DNA from: an uncultured Clostridia bacterium
Lineage (GTDB): Bacteria; Bacillota; Clostridia; Christensenellales; UBA1242
Direction of reading: 5' to 3'
Assembly: GCA_937914725.1 (NCBI GenBank)
Contig: CALDMJ010000070.1
Coordinates: forward strand, 1-6,882
DNA length: 6,882 nucleotides
The notes under the pieces were generated by a model. That model was not told the origin of the DNA. It did no database searches and saw only the letters and a list, made by a program, of their open reading frames with translations. Below are positions 1 through 6,204 of the stretch, in pieces. Within the stretch, counting starts at the first letter, position 1; the number at the start of each line of letters is the position of its first letter. The position numbers and the translations under genes are program-made.

Positions 1-1
1 G

Positions 2-859
2 CTTGAGGCTGCAACAGGCATTGATTTGATTATTGATGACACGCCTGAAACGATCGTACTTTCAAGCTTTGACCCATTGAGACGTGAAGTTGCTAAAAGA
101 ACAATTGAAAAATTGATGATGGATGGTAGAATTCACCCAGCAAGAATAGAGGAAATGGTTGAAAAGGTTCGCAAGGACTTGGAAAATGAAATGAGGCAAA
201 TTGGCGAAGACGCTTCCTATGAAGCAAATGTTCACGGGCTACATCCAGCGCTCACTATATTGCTTGGTAGATTGAAGTTTAGAACGAGTTATAGCCAAAA
301 CGTCTTGCTACACTCAATAGAGGTTTCTCACTTGGCTGCTATGATGGCTGCCGAACTTGGTGTGGATGTTGAAACCGCAAAGCGTGGTGGACTGCTCCAC
401 GATATTGGTAAAGCAATTGACCACGAGGTTGAGGGAACGCATACAGAATTAGGTGTTCAACTCGCACGAAAATACAAGGAAAACGAAGCCGTAATTCATT
501 GTATTGAAGCGCACCATGGTGACGTGCCATTTCAATCAATTGAGGCAATACTAGTTCAAGTTGCAGACGCCATTTCAAGTTCGCGCCCAGGTGCAAGACG
601 TGAAAGCCTTGAAAGTTATATCAAACGAGTTGAAAAGCTAGAAGAAATTTCTAGTTCGTTTGCGGGTGTTGATAAAGCTTATGCTATTCAAGCAGGACGT
701 GAGGTCAGAGTTATAGTAAAACCTGAAGAAGTTACGGATGATGAAGCAATGTTTCTTTCACAAGATATTGCTAAGAAAATTGAAGAAGAAGTTGACTACC
801 CCGGTCAAATTAAAGTCAATGTCATTAGAGAATCGCGTTGCGTAAATTATGCAAAATAA
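2..859 (+). CDS. rny: Ribonuclease Y, C-terminal part (5' end outside window)
   Basis: RNase Y is a membrane-anchored endoribonuclease that starts mRNA decay and processing in many Gram-positive bacteria. The frame is open from base 2, so the gene begins upstream; the in-frame TTG at 26 is an internal Leu codon, not a start. The visible 285 residues match the second half of a protein that is usually about 520 residues long. They begin in the KH RNA-binding domain (TGIDLIIDDTPE, then FDPLRREVA). The HD phosphohydrolase domain follows, with a first His in LLHSIEVSH (visible residue about 104), the HD pair in GLLHDIGK (bases 398-403), EAHHGD (about 170-174) and VADAISSSRPGARRE with Asp about 189. 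The C-terminal domain ends in the typical IKVNVIRESR and stops at TAA 857-859. The missing part should hold the N-terminal membrane helix and coiled coil. A terminator follows directly, so this is the last gene of its transcript. The identification is firm because the family is highly conserved here. Confidence 0.97.
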   Translation, partial: LEAATGIDLIIDDTPETIVLSSFDPLRREVAKRTIEKLMMDGRIHPARIEEMVEKVRKDLENEMRQIGEDASYEANVHGLHPALTILLGRLKFRTSYSQNVLLHSIEVSHLAAMMAAELGVDVETAKRGGLLHDIGKAIDHEVEGTHTELGVQLARKYKENEAVIHCIEAHHGDVPFQSIEAILVQVADAISSSRPGARRESLESYIKRVEKLEEISSSFAGVDKAYAIQAGREVRVIVKPEEVTDDEAMFLSQDIAKKIEEEVDYPGQIKVNVIRESRCVNYAK

Positions 860-860
860 C

Positions 861-899
861 AAAAAGCCACACTATTATTTTTAATAAGTGTGGTTTTTC
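861..899. terminator. Bidirectional intrinsic terminator between rny and rnhA
   Basis: CCACACT (867-873) pairs perfectly with AGTGTGG (887-893). The stem can continue inward by four more pairs (874-877 with 882-885) around one bulged A at 886, leaving a TTTT loop. An A-tract (861-865) lies on the left and a T-tract (894-898) on the right, so each strand shows a hairpin followed by U residues. It starts two bases after the rny stop and should end rny on the plus strand. It also lies downstream of rnhA and should end the minus-strand operon. The bases between it and rnhA (900-972) show nothing else I can support. Confidence 0.88.
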
Positions 900-972
900 T
901 TGTTATACAAATACGAATTAAATATTGTAGCACTCTAGCCTTGAGAACACCCCAGTAAACTAACATAAGCAA

Positions 973-1425
973 TTAATAGGGTGTCGTATTCTTTAATACT
1001 TCGCCGCGCGCAAGTTCATCACAAATATTGTTGTATTTATCGTCAGCGTGACCCTTTACCTTGTGCCAAACGATTTCGTGGTAGTTGTTGTATGCAATCA
1101 ATTTTTGCCATAAATCTTTGTTTAATACGGCTTTTTTGTTAGAATTTCGCCAATTGTTTCTTTGCCAGTTGGAAACCCAATCACTTGTAAAAGCATTATA
1201 AATGTATGCTGAGTCAGTATAAATATGCACTCTGCAGCGTTCTTTTAATAAGTTTAAAGCGGATAAAACTGCTTGTAATTCCATCCTATTGTTTGTAGTT
1301 TCGGGTACATATCCTGAAATCCTTTTTTCAATGCCTTTATATAATAAGACCGCTCCCCAGCCACCGGGTCCGGGGTTATATGAGCACGCGCCATCTGTGT
1401 AAATAGTTAATTCTTTCATAAACAT
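973..1425 (-). CDS. rnhA: Ribonuclease HI
   Basis: RNase HI cuts the RNA strand of RNA-DNA hybrids (R-loops and primer remnants) in the cytoplasm. The 150-residue product has the full family length and all catalytic residues: Asp11 in YTDGAC, Glu49 in NNRMELQA, Asp71 in YTDSAY, His126 in VKGHADD and Asp136 in CDELARG, matching D10, E48, D70, H124 and D134 of the E. coli enzyme. The glycine-rich NPGPGGWGA strand and the Trp-rich substrate-binding part (residues 81-93) are also present. Two in-frame ATGs exist, at 1425 and 1419. Neither has a Shine-Dalgarno sequence. The 1419 start (MKELTIYTDG) aligns better with the family, and the upstream promoter would begin the mRNA at about 1419, so the real protein may be two residues shorter. 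It follows the dipeptidase gene by 19 bp and probably receives both read-through and its own transcription. Confidence 0.96.
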   Translation of the reverse strand: MFMKELTIYTDGACSYNPGPGGWGAVLLYKGIEKRISGYVPETTNNRMELQAVLSALNLLKERCRVHIYTDSAYIYNAFTSDWVSNWQRNNWRNSNKKAVLNKDLWQKLIAYNNYHEIVWHKVKGHADDKYNNICDELARGEVLKNTTPY

Positions 1426-1454
1426 ATTATATCAAACTAATAGTCTAAAAACAA
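1426..1454 (-). promoter_or_regulatory. Extended -10 promoter for rnhA, predicting a leaderless mRNA
   Basis: On the minus strand a TTGTTT -35 box (1454-1449) is followed by a 17-nt spacer and a perfect TATAAT (1431-1426). TG sits one base before the -10 (TGATATAAT), which is the extended -10 motif. Normal spacing puts the start site at about 1419, the A of the second rnhA ATG. The -35 box lies inside the last codons of the dipeptidase gene and the dipeptidase TAG stop (1447-1445) lies in the spacer. There is no Shine-Dalgarno sequence before either rnhA ATG, which fits a leaderless transcript. This is a sequence prediction only. Confidence 0.7.
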
Positions 1455-2287
1455 TTAGTTTTTTGCGTTTTAACAAAATTTATAAAGTTTTTATAAAATA
1501 TTTTTTCAATATCTTTTTCTTTGTAACCTGCACATTTAAAACATTTGTACAAGTTATGAAAATCGTGATAATTGTTTAATTTATTTGGCAGATTAGTTGT
1601 TCCGTAGAAATCGCTACCGAACCCAATATATTCGCAACCAAATGCTTGAACAATGGCGTCTACGATGTAAAATATTTCGCTATAATTTGTTCGCTTTTTA
1701 TTAGAATAAAACTCTTGCACAAATGTGATACCTAAAAATCCTTTCGTTTCAAAAATTGCTTTGGCTTGTTCAATGTCGATGTTACGTCTATGTTCCTTAA
1801 AAATAGATACGCAAGTGTGTGAGTTGAAAATGGGTTGTTTTGCAAATCTCGCCACATCCCAAAATGAACGTCTATTTAAATGTGCTGTGTCTATACAAAT
1901 ATTATTTTCGTTTAGTAGTTTGATAATATTTTGCCCCTTTTTTGTTAGTCCCGAAAAGCCAAACGCGCCACCAGCGAATTTATTGTCATAATTCCAAGTT
2001 AGTGAACACGAAAAGGGGGCAAAGGCAATCAGCGGCTGAATCTTTTTCACAAAACCTATGTTTTCAAATGAAAAAACGCTGTTGTTTTTTAAATAAGAAA
2101 ATTTCTCAATGCGTGATTTTAATTGTTTTGCACGAACAAAATTTAAAGGTTTGTCGTCGTTAGAAAAAAGAATAGCGTTGCACAAAGCAACATTATTCTT
2201 TTCAAACTCTTCATTAAGTTTAGTTAAATCACAACATTTATTAGTCAAGAAATCATTGTGAGCATCACTTATTGCACAGCATTGCAT
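1445..2287 (-). CDS. Membrane dipeptidase family (peptidase M19), compact bacterial form
   Basis: M19 enzymes are two-zinc TIM-barrel dipeptidases related to renal dipeptidase; many accept dipeptides with a D-residue at the C-terminal position. The metal-site residues can be matched in order: His10 and Asp12 in SDAHND, Glu75 in FSFENIG, His136 in CIDTAHL and His157 in FNSHT. The pair RRN (167-169) matches the substrate-binding Arg region, and GFGSDFYG (222-229, Asp226) matches the human GGDFDG motif. The position of the substrate-contacting His152 of the human enzyme is Trp98 here (SLTWNY). At 280 residues it is shorter than most members, mainly between Asp12 and Glu75. There is no signal peptide: the protein begins almost at the metal motif, so it should act in the cytoplasm. 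Its ATG overlaps the permease stop in TAATG, with AGAGGG (2303-2298) 10 nt upstream, which indicates translational coupling. The exact substrate cannot be read from the sequence. Confidence 0.9.
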   Translation of the reverse strand: MQCCAISDAHNDFLTNKCCDLTKLNEEFEKNNVALCNAILFSNDDKPLNFVRAKQLKSRIEKFSYLKNNSVFSFENIGFVKKIQPLIAFAPFSCSLTWNYDNKFAGGAFGFSGLTKKGQNIIKLLNENNICIDTAHLNRRSFWDVARFAKQPIFNSHTCVSIFKEHRRNIDIEQAKAIFETKGFLGITFVQEFYSNKKRTNYSEIFYIVDAIVQAFGCEYIGFGSDFYGTTNLPNKLNNYHDFHNLYKCFKCAGYKEKDIEKIFYKNFINFVKTQKTNCF

Positions 2288-4041
2288 TATTCTATATCCC
2301 TCTTACTGAAAATAATATATGTTGCTGCTAAGATTATTGCTACAAAGCCTCCTACTATTCCAAGTGATAGGTAGAAGTTGCTGTCAGGTTGAATAGGACA
2401 CGAGAAGTCAAGCCCGAGAATGCTGCCATTTGTTGATACATATTCGCCGCCGAGGTATCTAAATAGGTCTACATTTGCAAATGGCAAGTATCCGTAAACA
2501 ACACTACCGCCAAAGAGGTTTCCGAACAATGCGACAAAAATGTAAATCATAACAGAGATAATTACCGCTGCAACATTGCTCTTGAACGCAGTTGAAATGA
2601 ATACAGCAAGAATTGTATATACAATTATTCTAACAAGTAGTAGGGCAAGGAAGATAAAAAATAGGCCAGTTGCCGAAATTGTGCTTGCACTTTCAGCGTT
2701 AAAAATCATTAGTATAGGAGCACTGTCAAGCCCATACATACGTGCGCCAATGATAAATGTTGTTATTGTTCCTATCAATAGAAATATTACACCCATCAAG
2801 AATGTCCCCATTAGCTTTCCAGTTATTATTTTTGAGCGTCGGTACGGACGAATAGCGAGCATTTTCATTGTTCCGCCCGTGACTTCGCCTGAAATCATCC
2901 CCGAACCTATCACTACGCAGAAAATTACTATTATAAAGCTTAAAAACTCTAGCGCATAATACATAAAGTCAAATGCGTTCGTTTTATAATTGGAATCAGT
3001 ATTTGATTGAAAAACATTTGCATATTGATATGAATATGTTTCGTTTGTGAAATAGTAAATGTTTCTAGTCAAATCTTCATTTGTTTTGTATTTATTAAAT
3101 TTAGCTAGTTCAGTGTAACTCAAGTTAGACAAATTTGCAGTGTTTTTGCTACCTACTATTTCTAGCAAAAGTTTATCGTCAATAATGGTTGTTGCTTGGT
3201 TTATTAGCAACTTATAATTGTCGCACAACGTTTTGATTTCTTCAATCGTTTTCTCATTCAAATTAATACTAGTGTCAGTAAGCGCACTCGCATAAATGGA
3301 ATTAATTTCATTTTCAATTGCAATTTTTCTAGTGTTAGCAACTTCATAATAATCACTTTTTAGCACTGAAATAGTTTTTTCATCGATTTGCACATCTTCA
3401 ATTTTTGAAAACAAATTTGCCAAATTTGAAATAAATTTGTGGTCATCAATTGTATCAATGATATGTAAATGATGTTCCTTGTCTTGTTCATCGCCGTTGA
3501 TTGAAATTGTTAGTAAAAGGTCGTTCAATGTGTTCAAAGTTGTTTCATTGTTATTTTTTGTAATGAACATTTGCAAAAAACTATTGTTGATTGTCTTATA
3601 CTTTTTATTCAAATCATTAATTTGATTGACAAGCTGATTTTTCACTACAATGACGCTATCCATCGCACCAGTATTAGAAAGGGCAGTTTTTCTTTGATAA
3701 TCATCGTATGTGATACTTATGGTACTAATTGCATCAGTCAGGTCTTTTTTGTTTATGAAAGTAGTTCCATTTTGTGAATAAAAATCTAACATAGTTAGCA
3801 CATTTGCAAGTTCATCATCGTATACTTTTTTATGTTGGTTGCTATCAAAATTGCTATACACTTCTACAACGGTTTTGCCGTCAACATTCGCAAAATTAGC
3901 GGAATCAGCTCGTGGGGAAGGGTCAAACATAAGCGCTGCAACGACAATTGCAAGAACAAAGAAGCCTGTCATCACAAATATTGCAGGGCGCACAAAGATT
4001 TTGTCCAATTCGCCACGTGTTATTTTCCAAAATGAATTCAT
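2287..4041 (-). CDS. ABC-2 type transporter permease with large extracytoplasmic domain
   Basis: This is the membrane subunit of an ABC exporter, paired with the ATPase just upstream. The 584-residue product starts with a short cytoplasmic segment (SFWKITRGELDKIF) and a first membrane helix at about 20-38. A hydrophilic region of about 320 residues (39-358), which should face outside, follows. Five more helices lie at about 359-381, 408-432, 457-482, 488-510 and 556-577. The SGEVTGGTMKMLAIRPYRRS segment (384-403) is the conserved cytoplasmic coupling motif of ABC-2 permeases. The large outer domain is rich in Asn, Lys, Asp and Thr with helix-forming stretches; I do not recognise a named domain in it. 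The start at 4041 is supported by GGAG (4052-4049) 7 nt upstream and by the ATGA overlap with the ATPase stop. The substrate is unknown; peptide antibiotics, lantibiotics or lipids are typical of the family. Confidence 0.9.
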   Translation of the reverse strand: MNSFWKITRGELDKIFVRPAIFVMTGFFVLAIVVAALMFDPSPRADSANFANVDGKTVVEVYSNFDSNQHKKVYDDELANVLTMLDFYSQNGTTFINKKDLTDAISTISITYDDYQRKTALSNTGAMDSVIVVKNQLVNQINDLNKKYKTINNSFLQMFITKNNNETTLNTLNDLLLTISINGDEQDKEHHLHIIDTIDDHKFISNLANLFSKIEDVQIDEKTISVLKSDYYEVANTRKIAIENEINSIYASALTDTSINLNEKTIEEIKTLCDNYKLLINQATTIIDDKLLLEIVGSKNTANLSNLSYTELAKFNKYKTNEDLTRNIYYFTNETYSYQYANVFQSNTDSNYKTNAFDFMYYALEFLSFIIVIFCVVIGSGMISGEVTGGTMKMLAIRPYRRSKIITGKLMGTFLMGVIFLLIGTITTFIIGARMYGLDSAPILMIFNAESASTISATGLFFIFLALLLVRIIVYTILAVFISTAFKSNVAAVIISVMIYIFVALFGNLFGGSVVYGYLPFANVDLFRYLGGEYVSTNGSILGLDFSCPIQPDSNFYLSLGIVGGFVAIILAATYIIFSKRDIE

Positions 4042-4967
4042 AGGTTATCTCCAAATTTGTTATCATTATTTACGATATCTAGGAACATTTGCTCCAAAGA
4101 TTGTGTAACTGTATTAATTCCGAAAATAGGGATGTTTTTTGAAATCAAGAACTGCGTAATCTGTGGGATTTTACTCTCTTCGACATCGCAAATGACATTA
4201 GAGCCCGCAAGCTCGACGTTGAAACCAAATTTGTTCATCAGCAATTTTCCCGCAAAATTTGGATAGTTTACTTTGATTGCAATTTTCTTTTTAGCAGTTC
4301 GTGCAACTTGCCCAATTGAGCGAATTTGTTTTAGTTGACCATTATCAATTATTGCAACAGTATTGCATAGCAACTCCATTTCCGATAAAATATGACTTGA
4401 AACAAGAATTGATATTTTGTTAGATTTGGCAATTTTCTTTAAAAAGTGCCGCATTTCCAGAATTCCGTTTGGGTCAAGTCCGTTGGTTGGCTCGTCCAAA
4501 ATCAGAATTTTAGGATTGTGCAATAGTGCTTGAGCAATGCCGATGCGTTGACGCATACCAAGGGAGTAGCTTTTGACCTTGTCGTTGATGCGGTCTTTCA
4601 GTCCAACAAGTTCAATGACTTCATCAATGCGCTGTTTTGAGATGCCCTTGTAGAGATTTGCATAATATTTCAGGTTTTGCTTTCCCGACATATAAGAGTA
4701 TAAAGTGGGCGTTTCTATAATTGCGCCTACATTCATAATGGCTTTTTCAAAATTGCTTTTTACTGAGTAGCCACAAATGGTGATATCTCCTGATGTAATT
4801 TTTGCAAGCCCTGTAATCATCTTAATGATTGTAGTTTTACCTGCGCCATTAGGCCCCAGTAATCCAAAAATTTCGCCCTCATAAACATCGAAACTTACAT
4901 TATCCACAGCTGTGCGTTGCTTGTATTTTTTAGTTAGATTTGAAACTGTCAAAACTTTATTAGCCAA
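4038..4967 (-). CDS. ABC transporter ATP-binding protein, BcrA/LanF-like
   Basis: This is the ATPase that powers the ABC-2 permease encoded next. Residues are numbered here from the alternative ATG at 4982 (314 residues). Walker A is GPNGAGKTT (43-51), the signature is YSLGMRQRIG (139-148), Walker B is ILILDEP (159-165, Glu164), the D-loop is NGLD and the H-loop His197 is in SSHILS. The usual Q-loop glutamine appears to be glutamate (Glu90 in GAIIETP), the E-loop described for lantibiotic immunity ATPases such as NukF and common in BcrA-like proteins. A C-terminal accessory region of about 90 residues ends near QSLEQMFLDIV, typical of this group. I chose the TTG at 4967 (309 residues) because GGAGG (4980-4976) sits 8 nt before it and the first residues (ANKVLTVSNLTKKY) then fit the family. 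The ATG at 4982 lies at the predicted transcription start and overlaps the GGAGG itself. The gene overlaps the permease start by 4 bp (ATGA). Confidence 0.94.
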   Translation of the reverse strand: MANKVLTVSNLTKKYKQRTAVDNVSFDVYEGEIFGLLGPNGAGKTTIIKMITGLAKITSGDITICGYSVKSNFEKAIMNVGAIIETPTLYSYMSGKQNLKYYANLYKGISKQRIDEVIELVGLKDRINDKVKSYSLGMRQRIGIAQALLHNPKILILDEPTNGLDPNGILEMRHFLKKIAKSNKISILVSSHILSEMELLCNTVAIIDNGQLKQIRSIGQVARTAKKKIAIKVNYPNFAGKLLMNKFGFNVELAGSNVICDVEESKIPQITQFLISKNIPIFGINTVTQSLEQMFLDIVNNDNKFGDNL

Positions 4968-4975
4968 GAAAAAAT

Positions 4976-4980
4976 CCTCC
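4976..4980 (-). promoter_or_regulatory. Shine-Dalgarno GGAGG that decides the ATPase start
   Basis: Minus-strand GGAGG begins with the last base of the ATG at 4982-4980 and ends 8 nt before the TTG at 4967. It is the strongest ribosome binding site in the window and can only serve the TTG, since it lies downstream of the first base of the ATG. This supports the 309-residue form of the ATPase. Confidence 0.75.
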
Positions 4981-4989
4981 ATTTTTCCA

Positions 4990-5018
4990 ATTATACCATA
5001 TTATTAAAAATTAGTAAA
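4990..5018 (-). promoter_or_regulatory. Promoter of the ABC transporter-dipeptidase operon
   Basis: On the minus strand TTTACT (5018-5013) is a -35-like box, followed by a 17-nt spacer and a perfect TATAAT (4995-4990). TG one base before it (TGGTATAAT) gives an extended -10. The predicted start site is about 4983, giving a leader of about 16 nt that contains the GGAGG and ends at the TTG start. It should drive the ATPase, permease and dipeptidase genes, with read-through into rnhA. Confidence 0.75.
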
Positions 5019-5027
5019 GAATTTACT
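5013..5027. promoter_or_regulatory. Short palindrome, possible operator, in divergent promoter region
   Basis: AGTAAA (5013-5018) and TTTACT (5022-5027) form a perfect 6-bp inverted repeat with a 3-nt spacer (GAA). The left half coincides with the -35 box of the ABC operon promoter, a position where a bound repressor or activator would matter. In such AT-rich sequence a 6-bp palindrome can arise by chance and no regulator gene is visible, so this is only a candidate. Confidence 0.3.
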
Positions 5028-5033
5028 TGTTTT

Positions 5034-5065
5034 TTGTTTTAATATTCCAAAAAATGTTGTATAAT
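5034..5065 (+). promoter_or_regulatory. Promoter of the TVP38/TMEM64-family gene
   Basis: A perfect TATAAT lies at 5060-5065, 21 bases before the ATG. The -35 is weaker: TTTTAA (5037-5042) has a 17-nt spacer, while the better-looking TTGTTT (5034-5039) needs 20 nt. The predicted start site is about 5072, leaving a leader of about 15 nt with only a weak AGAG (5073-5076) as ribosome binding site. It stands back to back with the ABC operon promoter. Confidence 0.55.
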
Positions 5066-5086
5066 ATACTTTAGAGAAACGATAAA

Positions 5087-6166
5087 ATGAAAACATTAAC
5101 AAAAAATGATTTTAAAGAATTGTCTATAATTTTATTTGCTATTTTGTCAATTGTTTTTGGAGTATTAGCGCTTGCAATTGACTGGAATATGAGTTGGTGG
5201 GTTTGCTGGAGCGCTTTTGCCGTATTTGCAATTCTATCAAATGCAATGCTTTTGTGTTATTATAAAAAATGGATGAAAGCTTTTAAAATATGCTTTGTAT
5301 CACTTGTTTGTTGCGTAATCTTTGCAATAGGGTACGCTGTTTGTTTTTATAATGGATGGTTGAAGTATTTTGAAAGCTATCAAGCGATAAAAGACCTGAT
5401 TTTATCTGCTGGGATTTGGGGATTAGTTGTATTTTTCCTTATTCAATTTGCGCAAGTTATAGTTGCGCCTATTCCAGCTATGGCAACTATTCTTGCGGGA
5501 GTCGCAATTTATGGACCATTGGTAGCGTCATTAATAAGCACTGTGGCTATTCTTGTTGGAAGTTACGTTGCCTTTTTTCTAGGTCGTGTGTTTGGAAGGA
5601 AAATTGTTGTTTGGATTGCTGGCGAAGCTCAAACACAAAAATATAGTGACATTCTAAATAAAAAGGGAAGATACCTTTTGATTTTAATGTTTATTTTTCC
5701 CGTATTTCCCGACGACTTGTTGTGTTTGATTGCAGGTATCACCTCAATGACATTTAGGTTCTTCTTCTTTGCTACGTTATTTGCACGACCGCTCGGAATT
5801 TTTGTCACTGCATACATTGGAAGCGGTCACTTGATTCCATATAGTGGATGGGGTTTATATGTTTGGCCGTTGCTAATTATTCTTCTAGTTGTTGCTTTTG
5901 TAATTTGTTGGAAATACCAAGACCAAATTGAGAAAATGTTTATGCAAAAATTTATAGGTTGGCACAACAGCATCAGCAACATTAAATTGAAAAAAATGAC
6001 TAAAAAATTTCTAAGGGAAACAAATAATAAGGGTGTTTGCAAGAGTAATTTACAACTCAAACATAATCGTATTAACAAATCAAACAATTTATTGAAGTTC
6101 AATATAAAATCACAAAAAAAAGAAACTAAACAGAAGAAGCTAGAGGGAGAGAAACAAAAAATATAG
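5087..6166 (+). CDS. TVP38/TMEM64 family (VTT domain, DedA-like) membrane protein
   Basis: This is a multi-pass inner membrane protein of the DedA/TVP38 superfamily. Family members have been linked to lipid carrier or phospholipid flipping and membrane homeostasis; the substrate here is not known. Three hydrophobic helices (about 12-31, 36-58 and 67-88) precede the VTT domain. That domain (about 107-246) has the re-entrant-type segment VIVAPIPAMATILAGVAIYG, then GSYVAFFLGRVFGRK, then FPVFPDDLLCLIAGITSM and FFFATLFARPLGIF, all close to the family pattern of Pro, Asp and Gly. A last helix lies at about 256-275. The final 84 residues (276-359) form a polar tail very rich in Lys and Asn, unusually long for the family and probably cytoplasmic. 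The length is 359 residues, against roughly 200-250 for simple members. The ATG at 5087 is chosen because it follows the promoter and gives an uninterrupted N-terminal helix. The gene is transcribed alone and ends at a terminator. Confidence 0.88.
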   Translation: MKTLTKNDFKELSIILFAILSIVFGVLALAIDWNMSWWVCWSAFAVFAILSNAMLLCYYKKWMKAFKICFVSLVCCVIFAIGYAVCFYNGWLKYFESYQAIKDLILSAGIWGLVVFFLIQFAQVIVAPIPAMATILAGVAIYGPLVASLISTVAILVGSYVAFFLGRVFGRKIVVWIAGEAQTQKYSDILNKKGRYLLILMFIFPVFPDDLLCLIAGITSMTFRFFFFATLFARPLGIFVTAYIGSGHLIPYSGWGLYVWPLLIILLVVAFVICWKYQDQIEKMFMQKFIGWHNSISNIKLKKMTKKFLRETNNKGVCKSNLQLKHNRINKSNNLLKFNIKSQKKETKQKKLEGEKQKI

Positions 6167-6167
6167 A

Positions 6168-6203
6168 CAAAAAGATTGTAGACGCTTCCTACAATCTTTT
6201 TTG
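6168..6203. terminator. Bidirectional intrinsic terminator between convergent genes
   Basis: GATTGTAG (6174-6181) pairs perfectly with CTACAATC (6189-6196) around a 7-nt loop. A flanking A-tract (6169-6173) on the left and a T-run (6197-6202) on the right extend the stem and supply U-tails on both strands. It starts just after the stop of the TVP38-type gene (6164-6166) and lies immediately beyond the stop of the minus-strand gene (6207-6205), so it should end both transcripts. Confidence 0.92.
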
Positions 6204-6204
6204 T

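Noticed and set aside
339..596. Minus-strand open frame of 85 codons inside rny
   Set aside because: It lies wholly inside the conserved HD domain of rny on the other strand and has no recognisable features; it is a shadow of the real gene.
26..859. TTG at 26 as the start of the RNase Y gene
   Set aside because: The upstream codons (LEAATGID) continue the conserved KH domain, so the gene is cut by the window edge rather than starting here.
947..984. Possible hairpin ACACCC (947-952) with GGGTGT (979-984)
   Set aside because: Only six pairs with a 26-nt loop and no T-tract; a much better terminator lies at 861-899.
2576..2959. Plus-strand open frame of 127 codons opposite the permease
   Set aside because: It mirrors the hydrophobic helices of the permease gene, has no Shine-Dalgarno sequence or promoter, and the minus-strand gene is clearly real.
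5022..5027. TTTACT as -35 of the plus-strand promoter
   Set aside because: It is 32 bases from the TATAAT at 5060-5065, too far for a sigma-70-type promoter, and no other -10 lies at the right distance.
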